From CAVVKW01 sp963749035 (GTDB lineage Bacteria > Verrucomicrobiota > Verrucomicrobiia > Chthoniobacterales > JAATET01): 64,000 nt of DNA. The notes beneath the pieces are model-generated. The model was given only the letters and a program-made list of their open reading frames with translations. It did no database searches and was not told the origin of the DNA. Location: contig CAVVKW010000002.1 in the NCBI GenBank assembly GCA_963749035.1, positions 930,001-994,000 of the forward strand, given 5' to 3'. Positions 17,876 through 25,817 of this stretch are shown piece by piece. Numbering within the stretch: position 1 is the first letter of the stretch; the number at the start of each line of letters is the position of its first letter. The position numbers and the translations under genes are program-made.

Positions 17876-18276
17876 TGAAGTCCGGCGGTTTTTCGCTGAC
17901 GGAGCTGCTCATCACCATCGCGGTGATCGGGGTTCTCGCTGCGATCGCCATTCCGCAAATCGGCGGCTTGGTTCCCTCCGCTCGGGTCGAAGTCGGCACG
18001 GGTGCCATGAATTTCCTGAATCGTGGCGTCTTGCTTTACAACCAGACCGTGAAAACGATTCCGATCGCTCCGACCGTCGGAACTGACGACGAGATTGCCG
18101 TTCTCGATCTCCTGAAAGACCCAACCTCCCCACTCCCCGGCGCACCCTTCATTCCTGACGAATTCGACGAAACCCGCTCGTCAGACTCGACCGTGAATCG
18201 AATCCAGTGGACCGGCAAATTTTTTAAACTGCTCCCCCCGGGCACCGCTGGAGCCGGGATCGTAGTTGCACAGTGA
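17875..18276 (+). CDS. Small prepilin-like protein 4 of the tandem pilin cluster
   Basis: A 133-residue prepilin with a very short leader, MKSGG|FSLTELLITIAVIGVLA, and Gly at -1; position +4 is Thr and the conserved Glu is at +5. AIAIPQIGGL completes the helix, as in the probable major pilin, so this may be a paralogue of that gene. ATG 17875 overlaps the preceding stop (TGATG). The C-terminal part ends with KFFKLLPPGTAGAGIVVAQ and has no further motifs. Confidence 0.8.
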   Translation: MKSGGFSLTELLITIAVIGVLAAIAIPQIGGLVPSARVEVGTGAMNFLNRGVLLYNQTVKTIPIAPTVGTDDEIAVLDLLKDPTSPLPGAPFIPDEFDETRSSDSTVNRIQWTGKFFKLLPPGTAGAGIVVAQ

Positions 18277-18304
18277 GGCGTTGCCAGGCAACACTTGGAG
18301 TCGC

Positions 18305-20503
18305 GTGGATGAGGAAAAGGTAAACGACGAGCAGCGGTTCGACCTCCTGTGTCAGGCGCTGGAAAGCCGAGGGTTGCGAGTGCCGAAGAGTGCGGGAAAC
18401 AGTGACCTCTTTACCGAGACCGTGGCTGCGGCCAACGACATCCCCCCGGAGCAGGCGCTGGAATGGCTGGCCGAAAATTTCGGCTGCATCCCCTACGACC
18501 TGGCCCGCGCCGCCTGCTCGACGCGGGCGGAGCAGCTTTTCCGCCGCCTGGCCCGCGCGGATGATTCGCCGGCACCCTGGCTCCCCTTTGGATCCGTTGG
18601 GCCCGTGCTGCTGATCGCCCACTTCGACCCTTCGGCGACGGAAGCCTGGGGCCTGCCCAGCTTCCTTGCGGTCCGCGTTCTGGTGGGCCGCTCGCAATAC
18701 CTTCGGCTCATGTCCGACGTGCGCGAACGGCTGGAGGCCGTGCCCCTCGCGGAAACCAGCCCGGTCGAAGGCGTCGAAGGACCCGAACGCGAGACCGGAC
18801 TCCGCACCGCCACCCGCTGGATGATTCAGCATTACCCGATGACCGAGGCCGAAGCCGAGAAACTCAAGGCGAGCGAGCAGGCCTTCGGCGACATCGACAT
18901 GCGGCGCATCGGAGACTACCGGCTTCTCCCACGCGAATACGGTCCGGGTCTCAATTTCATGACCACCGGTCGGCCGATCTTCGCGGCTGAACTCGCGCCT
19001 CCTCAGGAGGCCTTTCCCGACGTCCTGCTGGAGAAGCACGTCGTCTATCCCCTGTATTTCGGGAAAACGGTCATTCACTTCCTCGCCGCTGACCGTGAAA
19101 ATTACGCGTTCGAAGACGAGTGGCATTCGAGCGGCCAGGACCCGATCCGGTTTTCCTACGCTTTAGCCGACGCCGAAGCCGTGCGCGGAACCATCGCCCG
19201 CCACCGCGGCCGCGCCGTCGCCGGTGGAGCGGAGGTCGCCGAACGAGACCTCATTTATTCCGACGACGCGAACGTCGTCGAGATCGACCCCGGGGACATG
19301 CAGCGCATCAACCCGGCGAACATCAACACGACCCCGGAACAGATCATTCAGTGGGTTCTCTACCGCGCGACCTCCCAGCGGGCCAGCGATCTCCACGTCG
19401 AAAAGTATTTCAACACCGCGCGTCTCCGCGCCAGGATCGACGGCGAACTCCAGCTCATCCACTCGTGCTCCGAGGATTTACTACCGCGTCTCGTGAGCTT
19501 GGTGAAAAACTACTCGAACATGGGCCAACGTCGCCAGACCGCCGAAGACGGACGTTTTGGAATGCGAATCGGGCAACGCCGCATCGACTGCCGCGTCTCA
19601 GCCATCCCGTGTTCGAAGGAGCTCCAGAAGCTCACGCTCCGCTTTCTCGACAAACGCGACGGCGTCAAGGAGCTCTCCGAACTCAACCTCTCCGAGCGGC
19701 AATCCGGCATCGTAAGCAGCACGCTCAGCCGCGACCAGGGGCTCATCCTCGTCACCGGACCCACCGGGAGCGGCAAGACGACGTCGCTCTACGCCTTCAT
19801 CAACAGCATCAACAGCGAATCGATCAACATTCACACGATCGAGGACCCGATCGAATACGAGATCGAGGGAATCAACCAGACTCAGATCGACCCGATCAAC
19901 GGGATCGACTTCGGCGAAGGACTCCGGCGCATCCTCCGTGCCGATCCCGACGTGATTCTCATCGGCGAGTCGCGCGACGAGGAGACCGCGTCGGCGGCGG
20001 TGAACGCCGCGCTCACGGGCCACTTGGTGCTGACGACGCTCCACGCGAACGACTCCCTGCGCGCGGTCTCGCGGCTGATTTCGATGGGAGTCGCCCCTTA
20101 CCTCCTGGCGGACTCGCTCGCGCTTTCTCAAGCGCAACGGCTCGTCCGGCGCCTGTGCCCCAGCTGCAAGCGGCCCGCGCAGTTCACCGACGAGATGCGG
20201 GAGCTCTTCGCGCGGAATCGCGTGCCAGTTCCGGCGGATCAAGCCGCCTACTACGAGACCGGCGGCTGCCCCGAGTGCGGCGAGACGGGTTACGCCGGTC
20301 GCATCGCTTTGATGGAGATGTGTTCAGTCGACGCCGAGATTGCCGACATGGTCGCCCGAAATGCACCCCAGAGTGAGATGCGCCGGGTGGCCGAGAAGGC
20401 CGGGGTCTTATCGCTCTACCAGGAGGGACTGATCCAGGTGCTTGCGGGCCGGACGACCCTTGCCGAGATCGGTTGCCTGAGCTACACGGCAGCCGAGATT
20501 TAA
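18305..20503 (+). CDS. PilB/GspE-type assembly ATPase
   Basis: This protein of about 732 residues is the extension ATPase that drives pilin polymerisation at the platform. It has a long divergent N-terminal region (about 1-330, likely MshEN/GspE N1-type modules), then the ATPase domain: RASDLHVEKY, Walker A GPTGSGKTTSLYAF near residue 485, Asp box TIEDPIEYEIEG, Walker B DVILIGESRDEET and His box LTTLHANDS. The tetracysteine zinc site is present as RLCPSCKRP and GCPECGETGYAGR, with AGRIALMEM after it. I prefer GTG 18305, preceded by GGAG at 18297-18300; TTG 18266 is an alternative. Its last four bases overlap the convergent PEP-CTERM gene. Confidence 0.93.
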   Translation: MDEEKVNDEQRFDLLCQALESRGLRVPKSAGNSDLFTETVAAANDIPPEQALEWLAENFGCIPYDLARAACSTRAEQLFRRLARADDSPAPWLPFGSVGPVLLIAHFDPSATEAWGLPSFLAVRVLVGRSQYLRLMSDVRERLEAVPLAETSPVEGVEGPERETGLRTATRWMIQHYPMTEAEAEKLKASEQAFGDIDMRRIGDYRLLPREYGPGLNFMTTGRPIFAAELAPPQEAFPDVLLEKHVVYPLYFGKTVIHFLAADRENYAFEDEWHSSGQDPIRFSYALADAEAVRGTIARHRGRAVAGGAEVAERDLIYSDDANVVEIDPGDMQRINPANINTTPEQIIQWVLYRATSQRASDLHVEKYFNTARLRARIDGELQLIHSCSEDLLPRLVSLVKNYSNMGQRRQTAEDGRFGMRIGQRRIDCRVSAIPCSKELQKLTLRFLDKRDGVKELSELNLSERQSGIVSSTLSRDQGLILVTGPTGSGKTTSLYAFINSINSESINIHTIEDPIEYEIEGINQTQIDPINGIDFGEGLRRILRADPDVILIGESRDEETASAAVNAALTGHLVLTTLHANDSLRAVSRLISMGVAPYLLADSLALSQAQRLVRRLCPSCKRPAQFTDEMRELFARNRVPVPADQAAYYETGGCPECGETGYAGRIALMEMCSVDAEIADMVARNAPQSEMRRVAEKAGVLSLYQEGLIQVLAGRTTLAEIGCLSYTAAEI

Positions 20504-21078
20504 GCGCAGACCCGCCTGCGGCGACGGACGAAGATCGCGATTCCGCCGAAGGCAGCACCCAGGCCGAGCATCGCCACCGCACTGGGCTCCGGAACGACTT
20601 GCGTCCCCACCGAGGTAAATGCTCCGCCGAAAGACAGGGCCAGCTCACCTCCGGTCGCGACGAAATTCTCCAGATCAGCTTTTTGAGACGGCGTCCACCC
20701 GTTGTAGCTGACCGTTGACTCGTTGCCCGAGATCGTCTGCTCGCCCGCGTTGTTGGTGTAAAGTTCGATGACGTATCGCGAACTCCCCCCTTCCAGTCGG
20801 AAGAACGAGTCCGGCGAAAACGCGATTCCCGTGCCGGCATCGAAGGCACCGCCAATCGCCAGATTCCGGCTACTTCCATCACTGAGCGTCGCCGGGCTAC
20901 TCCAATCGACTCGACCCACGCCAGAATTCGAATTGGTCGTCCCGAAATCCGACCCGGTAAACGCGATGGTCGAGGCCGTGGGATCGAGCTGGAGAACGAG
21001 CGCCGCTCTGGTCGAGCCAACGCCGACCAGCACCGAGATTGCGACGACGAATCCAGTGGCGATCGCGGAGAACTTCAT
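20500..21078 (-). CDS. PEP-CTERM sorting-domain exported protein
   Basis: The 192-residue protein has an N-terminal signal peptide (FVVAISVLVGVGSTRAA) and a C-terminal PEP-CTERM tail. That tail is VPEPSAVAMLGLGAAFGG, then a short hydrophobic run and RRRRR. Such tails are recognised by exosortase and coupled to extracellular polysaccharide in this group of bacteria. The middle part is a beta-rich domain with no cysteine pairs or catalytic motif. The gene converges on the PilB-like gene and overlaps it by four bases at the 3' ends. No exosortase (EpsH/XrtA) is visible in the window, so processing must rely on an enzyme encoded elsewhere. Confidence 0.88.
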   Translation of the reverse strand: MKFSAIATGFVVAISVLVGVGSTRAALVLQLDPTASTIAFTGSDFGTTNSNSGVGRVDWSSPATLSDGSSRNLAIGGAFDAGTGIAFSPDSFFRLEGGSSRYVIELYTNNAGEQTISGNESTVSYNGWTPSQKADLENFVATGGELALSFGGAFTSVGTQVVPEPSAVAMLGLGAAFGGIAIFVRRRRRVCA

Positions 21079-21126
21079 CCGAAGAAAATAGTCGCCCGTT
21101 TCGCACTCGTCAACCGAGCTTGCCTG

Positions 21127-21360
21127 TCAGGAATTCTCGGAAGTGGAAGTTGGGACGTCCCGGTCGTGGCTTGGGCGGGGCGAATCGTCGATAAATTCCT
21201 CCTGCGGTGCCGTCGTCTGCTGCTTCTCGGGGTGTGGCTCCACCTCGCGTGCGTCGCCCCGACCGCTCATGTCCGCCGCTCCGGATCGCAGATTCGGTAA
21301 CACCGCAAAGATGATCAGGAGCAGAACGAAGAAACCGATGATTGCGAGGAGATATCCCAT
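21127..21360 (-). CDS. Small single-span membrane protein, unknown function
   Basis: From the ATG at 21360 the product has 77 residues. Residues 2-21 (GYLLAIIGFFVLLLIIFAVL) form one membrane helix. The remainder is a hydrophilic, acidic and Pro/Ser-rich tail probably in the cytoplasm or periplasm. An in-frame upstream start would add about 54 residues but would run through the pqqA region, so the short form is preferred. It is divergent from pqqA with an 85-bp gap and lies 48 bp past the PEP-CTERM gene start. No homologous family is recognised. Confidence 0.55.
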   Translation of the reverse strand: MGYLLAIIGFFVLLLIIFAVLPNLRSGAADMSGRGDAREVEPHPEKQQTTAPQEEFIDDSPRPSHDRDVPTSTSENS

Positions 21361-21445
21361 GCAATGAATTCGCACACGGACGGGCAACTGCGCGGTGAAA
21401 TTTTTCCACTGGCGAAAAGCCGGCGACTGCGGAACATTTACCTTC

Positions 21446-21574
21446 ATGACCGCGCCCACCCCGACCCGAGCCACCCGCAACGTTCCGTCCAAATCCAAAC
21501 CCGTCTGGACGACCCCCGTCATTCGCGAGATCCCGATCTTCTTCGAAGTCTCGCTCTACGCGGCGACTCGCTAA
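21446..21574 (+). CDS. pqqA: PQQ precursor peptide PqqA
   Basis: A 42-codon gene whose C-terminal half has the PqqA pattern. It reads KPVWTTPVIREIPIFFEVSL followed by YAATR, containing the Glu34-x-x-x-Tyr38 pair that PqqE cross-links and that becomes pyrroloquinoline quinone. KPxWxxPxxxExxxxxEVxxY aligns well with the classical 23-29 residue peptides. About 18 residues of extra, basic and Thr/Pro-rich sequence precede it. No later ATG, GTG or TTG exists in frame before the core, so the extension appears real. It is 26 bp upstream of pqqB, which strongly supports the call. There is no pqqC, pqqD or pqqE alongside. Confidence 0.88.
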   Translation: MTAPTPTRATRNVPSKSKPVWTTPVIREIPIFFEVSLYAATR

Positions 21575-21600
21575 CGCCGACCCCGATCGATTTCCTCGCC

Positions 21601-22530
21601 TTGAAGGTCGTCGTCCTCGGCACGGCGGCGGGCGGTGGCTTTCCTCAGTGGAACTGCGGCTGTCCCAATTGCGCGGACGCTCGCCGCGGCGTTCCCGGCC
21701 TCGGAAGCCGACTCCAGAGCGGTCTCGCCGTCTCGGCCGGAGACGGGCGTTGGTTTCTCATCAATGCCTCCCCCGATATCGCGCGCCAGATCGAACGCTT
21801 TCTTCGCCCACGGGCCGACCTGCCGGGCCCGCGAGACTCCCCGATCGCTGGCGTTTTGCTGACGAACGCTGACCTCGACCATTGTCTCGGGTTGTTCGCT
21901 CTCCGCGAGGGTCCGGCGTTGACCGTCTGGTGTCCCGACAGCACTCGCCGCGCGCTGGTCGAAGGACTTCGCCTTCATGACGTGCTCGGTTCCTTCTGCG
22001 GGGTGACGTGGGTCTCGTCGCCTTTCGTCTGGCAGCCCCTCGGACCGGGCCTCGAGGTCAGGACGATCGCTCTACGAGGCGCGGATCCGCCCCGCTACAC
22101 TGCCAACGCGAGCGGTCAGGTCTCCGAAGAACCCCAGGCCGTCGGCTACCTTTTCCGCGCCAACCCCGACGCGGGGATCATCGGGGTGTTCCCGGACGTC
22201 GCCAAGCTCGACGAGGAGTTACTCACCCACCTGCGAAGTTGCTCCCGCGTGTTCTTCGACGGGACCTTTTGGACTGCCGACGAGATGGTGCGGTTGGGAT
22301 TTTCCGACCGGGACGCTGCGGCAATGGGACACGTCCCGGTGAGCGGACCCGGCGGATCACTTCCCGATTTGGCGGCCCTCCCGGGCCACGTCAGCTACGT
22401 GCACGTTAATAACACCAACCCGATGCTCCGCGCCGACTCGCCGGAGCGGCGCGCCGTCGAAGAAGCCGGGCTGAGCGTCGCCGACGACGGGGCGGAATTT
22501 TTGCTGGGCGGCGGTTTTCCCACCTCCTAG
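21601..22530 (+). CDS. pqqB: Coenzyme PQQ biosynthesis protein B
   Basis: The 309-residue metallo-beta-lactamase-fold protein begins with the highly characteristic segment VVVLGTAAGGGFPQWNCGCP, followed by NCADARRG, which identifies PqqB. Further family features include SGLAVSAGDGRWFLINASPD, LLTNADLDHCLGLFALREG and HVSYVHVNNTNPML near the C terminus. PqqB is an iron-dependent hydroxylase that acts on the Glu-Tyr derived intermediate of PqqA. It starts at TTG 21601, the only start at the family N terminus. The gene is 12 bp from recA. Other pqq genes must be elsewhere if the pathway is complete. Confidence 0.95.
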   Translation: MKVVVLGTAAGGGFPQWNCGCPNCADARRGVPGLGSRLQSGLAVSAGDGRWFLINASPDIARQIERFLRPRADLPGPRDSPIAGVLLTNADLDHCLGLFALREGPALTVWCPDSTRRALVEGLRLHDVLGSFCGVTWVSSPFVWQPLGPGLEVRTIALRGADPPRYTANASGQVSEEPQAVGYLFRANPDAGIIGVFPDVAKLDEELLTHLRSCSRVFFDGTFWTADEMVRLGFSDRDAAAMGHVPVSGPGGSLPDLAALPGHVSYVHVNNTNPMLRADSPERRAVEEAGLSVADDGAEFLLGGGFPTS

Positions 22531-22542
22531 CGTGTCGCACCT

Positions 22543-23583
22543 ATGGCGAAAACGGAAGCGGCAGTGGCGACGGTGGACGAAAAGGCATTAGCGGCGCGCA
22601 ACCGCAATCTCGATCTGGCCATTCAACAGATTGCCAAGGATTACGGCGACGAAGCCATCCGACGGCTCGGCGATTCCACCCGCACCGACGTCGACGTCAT
22701 TCCCACCGGCAACATCCTCATCGACCGCGCGCTCGGGGTCGGCGGTTTTCCTCGGGGCCGAATCATCGAGGTTTACGGTCCGGAATCCTCCGGTAAGACC
22801 ACGCTGACGCTCACCGTGATCGCCCAGGCTCAGAAGCGCGGCGGGCTGGCGGGCTTCATCGACGTCGAACACGCGCTCGATCCCGCTTACGCTAGGAAAC
22901 TCGGGGTCAACCTCGACGACCTCCTCGTCTCCCAGCCCAGCTCGGGTGAGGAAGCGCTTCGCATCTGCGAGACGCTGGTCCGCTCGAACGCTCTCGACGT
23001 CATCGTCCTCGATTCCGTCGCGGCGCTCGTCACCAAGGCCGAGCTCGAAGGGGAGATTGGCGACACCACCGTGGGTGCCCAGGCCCGACTGATGAGCGCG
23101 GCACTCCGGAAGCTCACGTCGTTCATCTCGAAGGCGCAGACGGTCGTCATTTTCACGAACCAGATTCGTGAGAAGATCGGCGTGATGTTCGGCAATCCCG
23201 AGACCCAGCCGGGGGGACGCGCGCTCAAGTTCTATTCGAGCGTCCGCTGCGACATCCGCCGGACGGGCGCCATCAAGGCGAGCGATGGCACAGTCACCGG
23301 CAACCGGACCCGCCTCAAGATCGTCAAGAACAAGGTCGCTGCCCCGTTCACCGAGGCGGAATTCGACATCATGTATAACGAAGGTATCTCGAGCGTCGGT
23401 TCGTTGTTGGACCTCGCCATCGAGAAGAACGTCCTCGAAAAGCGCGGATCCTGGCTCAGTTACAACGGGACCCAGCTTGCCCAGGGGCGCGATGCGGCCA
23501 AACAGGCACTGCGCGACGATTCCGAACTCGCTGACGAGATCGAAGTGAAAGTGAAAGCACTTCTCGCTGAAGAGAAGAAGTAA
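22543..23583 (+). CDS. recA: Recombinase A
   Basis: The 346-residue protein is a normal-length RecA, the ATP-dependent strand-exchange protein that also triggers LexA cleavage. Walker A GPESSGKT occupies residues 79-86, and the Walker B strand VIVLDSVAAL, the L1/L2 loop sequences (VGAQARLMSAALRKL, FTNQIREKIGVMFGNPE) and TQPGGRALKFYSSVR are all conserved. The acidic C-terminal tail (LADEIEVKVKALLAEEKK) is typical. ATG at 22543 begins 12 bp after pqqB, so recA may be read from the pqq promoter. I see no LexA box or recX nearby. Confidence 0.99.
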   Translation: MAKTEAAVATVDEKALAARNRNLDLAIQQIAKDYGDEAIRRLGDSTRTDVDVIPTGNILIDRALGVGGFPRGRIIEVYGPESSGKTTLTLTVIAQAQKRGGLAGFIDVEHALDPAYARKLGVNLDDLLVSQPSSGEEALRICETLVRSNALDVIVLDSVAALVTKAELEGEIGDTTVGAQARLMSAALRKLTSFISKAQTVVIFTNQIREKIGVMFGNPETQPGGRALKFYSSVRCDIRRTGAIKASDGTVTGNRTRLKIVKNKVAAPFTEAEFDIMYNEGISSVGSLLDLAIEKNVLEKRGSWLSYNGTQLAQGRDAAKQALRDDSELADEIEVKVKALLAEEKK

Positions 23584-23654
23584 GGTCGCCGGGTGCCGAC
23601 TGGCAACGAAAGACCACTTCCCGTTCCACTCCTTAAGACGCGAATAATTTAGAC

Positions 23655-25220
23655 GTGGAAGCCATTCACACCAATTTTCAGATCATCGATTGGGTCGTCC
23701 TCATCGGATACCTGGGACTCACGACGCTCGTCGGCCACGCGATGCGGGGCAAGCAGGCGACGATCAAGGATTTCTTTCTCGCCGGTCGGTCTCTGCCCTG
23801 GCCAGCCGTCTGCGCCTCGATCATCGCCACTGAAATCAGCGCGCTGACGTTCATCGGGGTTCCCGGCATTGTCTTCGCCGCGGGGGGCGACTTCACCTAC
23901 CTCCAGTGGGCCTTTGGCTCCGTCGTCGCGCGTCTCATCGTCGGGATTTGGCTCACCAAAGTCTTTTACGAACGCGAGATCTTCAGTCCCTACGACTACA
24001 TGGCGAACCGACTCGGTCCGGGAGTCAAGGTCCTGACCACGGCAATGTTCACTCTCGGCACGATCCTCGGGCAGAGCGTGCGCGTTCTCGTCACCGCTCT
24101 GATTCTGAAAACGGTGACCCCGTTTGGCATGACCGAGTCGATCGTCGCCATCACGTTGTTCGCCATCGGGTGGACGCTGATGGGCGGAATGACGACCGTC
24201 ATCTGGACGGACGCCATGCAGTTCGTCCTCTTCCTCTTCAGCGGCCTGCTTGCCCTAGGTTGGATCATCACGCACCTCGACGGAGGATTCGCACAGCTTA
24301 CGACCGTGGCCGGCGAAGCGGGCAAGATGACGCTCTGGAATCTATCCACGGACCCAGACGTGCAGTTCACTCTCTGGGTCGCCCTCATCGCGATGCCGTT
24401 CCAGAATCTCGCCGCTTTCGGCACCGATCAGCTCAACGCGCAGCGGATGTTTTGTTGTAAAAACGCCGGCGACGCCCGGAAGGCGATCATCGTCAGTTGC
24501 TTCTCCCAGGTCATCACTGTCCTCATGCTCTTCGTCGGAGCGGGTCTGTTCGTCTGGTATCAGCAGTTCACTCCAAGCGCGGCGGCGGCGGCCTCCTTCG
24601 CCGAGGACGCCGACAACGTCTTTCCCGTGTGGATCACCACGGTCCTTCCCCCGGGTCTCACCGGGCTCGTCCTGGCCGGCGCGTTCGCCGCCGCGATTTC
24701 CAGCCTCGACTCCGCCCTGGCGGCACTCTCGCAGACCACCCTCTCGGTGATACACGGCGGCAAGTCGCTGGAAGAGGGCGACACCCAACGCCTGCTGCGG
24801 CACTCTCGGATCGCCGTCGTCATCTGGGGTGTCTTCCTCGCGGGCGCCGCCTTCGTGCTCTACGCCATCAAGACCTACGGGAACATCGACATTCTCAGCC
24901 TGGCTTTCGGCATGGTGGCTTACACCTACGGCCCGATGCTCGGGATTCTCTTACTTGCGCTGGCCCGCGTTCCGGCGCGGATCGAGGGCCTGTGGCTCGG
25001 CGTCGGTTTGAGTTTACTCCTCACTGCGGTCGTTCGCCCGGACTTCTACGTCATCCTGCGCAGCCTCGGCATGATGTCGGCCGAAACGATGGCGGCGGCC
25101 CGCCCGGCGATCAGTTTCGTGTGGCTCTATCCCGTCACCTGCCTCCTCACCGTGGCCTGCGGGGCGTTGATCAATCGACGACGCGACGACGTCGTCCCGG
25201 CTCCGCCGACCACGGCCTGA
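23655..25220 (+). CDS. Sodium:solute symporter family protein
   Basis: The 521-residue protein belongs to the SSS family (LeuT fold) of sodium-driven importers. It has about 13 hydrophobic helices. Family markers include a sodium-site helix with FIGVPGIVFAAGGDFTYLQW, WTLMGGMTTVIWTDAMQF, and the SSS signature LVLAGAFAAAISSLDSALAA, which supplies the conserved Ser pair. The substrate cannot be told: sugars such as in SGLT or sialic acid are the commonest for such bacterial members. It starts at GTG 23655 after a 71-bp gap from recA and no operon partner is visible. Confidence 0.93.
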   Translation: MEAIHTNFQIIDWVVLIGYLGLTTLVGHAMRGKQATIKDFFLAGRSLPWPAVCASIIATEISALTFIGVPGIVFAAGGDFTYLQWAFGSVVARLIVGIWLTKVFYEREIFSPYDYMANRLGPGVKVLTTAMFTLGTILGQSVRVLVTALILKTVTPFGMTESIVAITLFAIGWTLMGGMTTVIWTDAMQFVLFLFSGLLALGWIITHLDGGFAQLTTVAGEAGKMTLWNLSTDPDVQFTLWVALIAMPFQNLAAFGTDQLNAQRMFCCKNAGDARKAIIVSCFSQVITVLMLFVGAGLFVWYQQFTPSAAAAASFAEDADNVFPVWITTVLPPGLTGLVLAGAFAAAISSLDSALAALSQTTLSVIHGGKSLEEGDTQRLLRHSRIAVVIWGVFLAGAAFVLYAIKTYGNIDILSLAFGMVAYTYGPMLGILLLALARVPARIEGLWLGVGLSLLLTAVVRPDFYVILRSLGMMSAETMAAARPAISFVWLYPVTCLLTVACGALINRRRDDVVPAPPTTA

Positions 25221-25526
25221 GTCCGGCAAACGAGCCCCATCTCCTAAAAACGGAGAAAAATTTCCCGCAAAATTCCGTCCGGAGGCTCCCCCGTGAACCC
25301 GCATAAGTAGGGCAGATCGACGCCTCTTCGCCCGATGATCCCCATGAACTCAGGCTTCCGAATTTGTCGGCATCCGAACGCCCGCATCCCCCCTGACTCT
25401 CCGCCTACGTCAACCCTATTTTCGACGAATATCAGGCTCCGATTGCGACGATTTCGACACTTTTTCCTTGAGACAACCCCCCTCGATTTCTAGCCTCTCG
25501 GCGTTGTCCGGGGGTTAGAAAGCGAA

Positions 25527-25535
25527 TGTGAATAA
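25527..25535 (-). promoter_or_regulatory. DnaA box
   Basis: TGTGAATAA on the plus strand is TTATTCACA on the minus strand, an exact match to the consensus TTATNCACA. It is 276 bp upstream of dnaA at the left edge of the A+T-rich segment. Confidence 0.7.
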
Positions 25536-25677
25536 CTTGTTAATTGTTCCTCTGCGATCGCAACCATCTGTTCCACGAGTCCTCCCAGAATTTCGAAAAG
25601 CTAAGATTTCCCTCAGATACCCAAGTTTTCGCCGCGAATCTATCAATTTACGTAAAATGCTCTCTGATAAAAACTTA

Positions 25678-25693
25678 AGACGAGATCTAGTCT
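25678..25693. repeat. Palindrome in the dnaA upstream region
   Basis: AGACGAGATCTAGTCT is a 16-bp palindrome with a single mismatched pair, centred on AGATCT, inside the A+T-rich part of the candidate origin. It may be a binding site for a dimeric protein involved in initiation or dnaA control. There is no direct evidence for that. Confidence 0.45.
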
Positions 25694-25801
25694 CTTTCGA
25701 TGCGGCGGATAGTCATTTGCATTACGCTAATTCCGCCGGGGGTGACGAAAATGTCACAATTTGGGGCACGAGCGGCATCACTAAGTTGCTCTGATTGAGC
25801 T

Positions 25802-25810
25802 TGTGCATAA
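25802..25810 (-). promoter_or_regulatory. DnaA box overlapping the dnaA translation start region
   Basis: TGTGCATAA on the plus strand is TTATGCACA on the minus strand, an exact consensus DnaA box. It ends seven bases before the ATG at 25818, and its first G is the alternative GTG start at 25803. DnaA bound here could repress its own gene. Confidence 0.7.
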
Positions 25811-25817
25811 GTCACTA

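Larger units (their letters stand above)
25221..25802. other. Candidate chromosomal replication origin region (oriC)
   Basis: The 580-bp gap upstream of dnaA is the longest gene-free stretch in the window. Its right half (about 25520-25790) is far richer in A+T than the surroundings, for example TTACGTAAAATGC and CTGATAAAAACTTAAG. Two exact DnaA boxes (25527-25535 and 25802-25810) bracket that segment, and a palindrome sits at 25678-25693. The left part (25221-25520) shows no feature beyond a weak hairpin after the symporter gene. Placement beside dnaA is typical of bacterial origins. Only two perfect boxes were found, so an autoregulatory region is the alternative. Confidence 0.5.
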
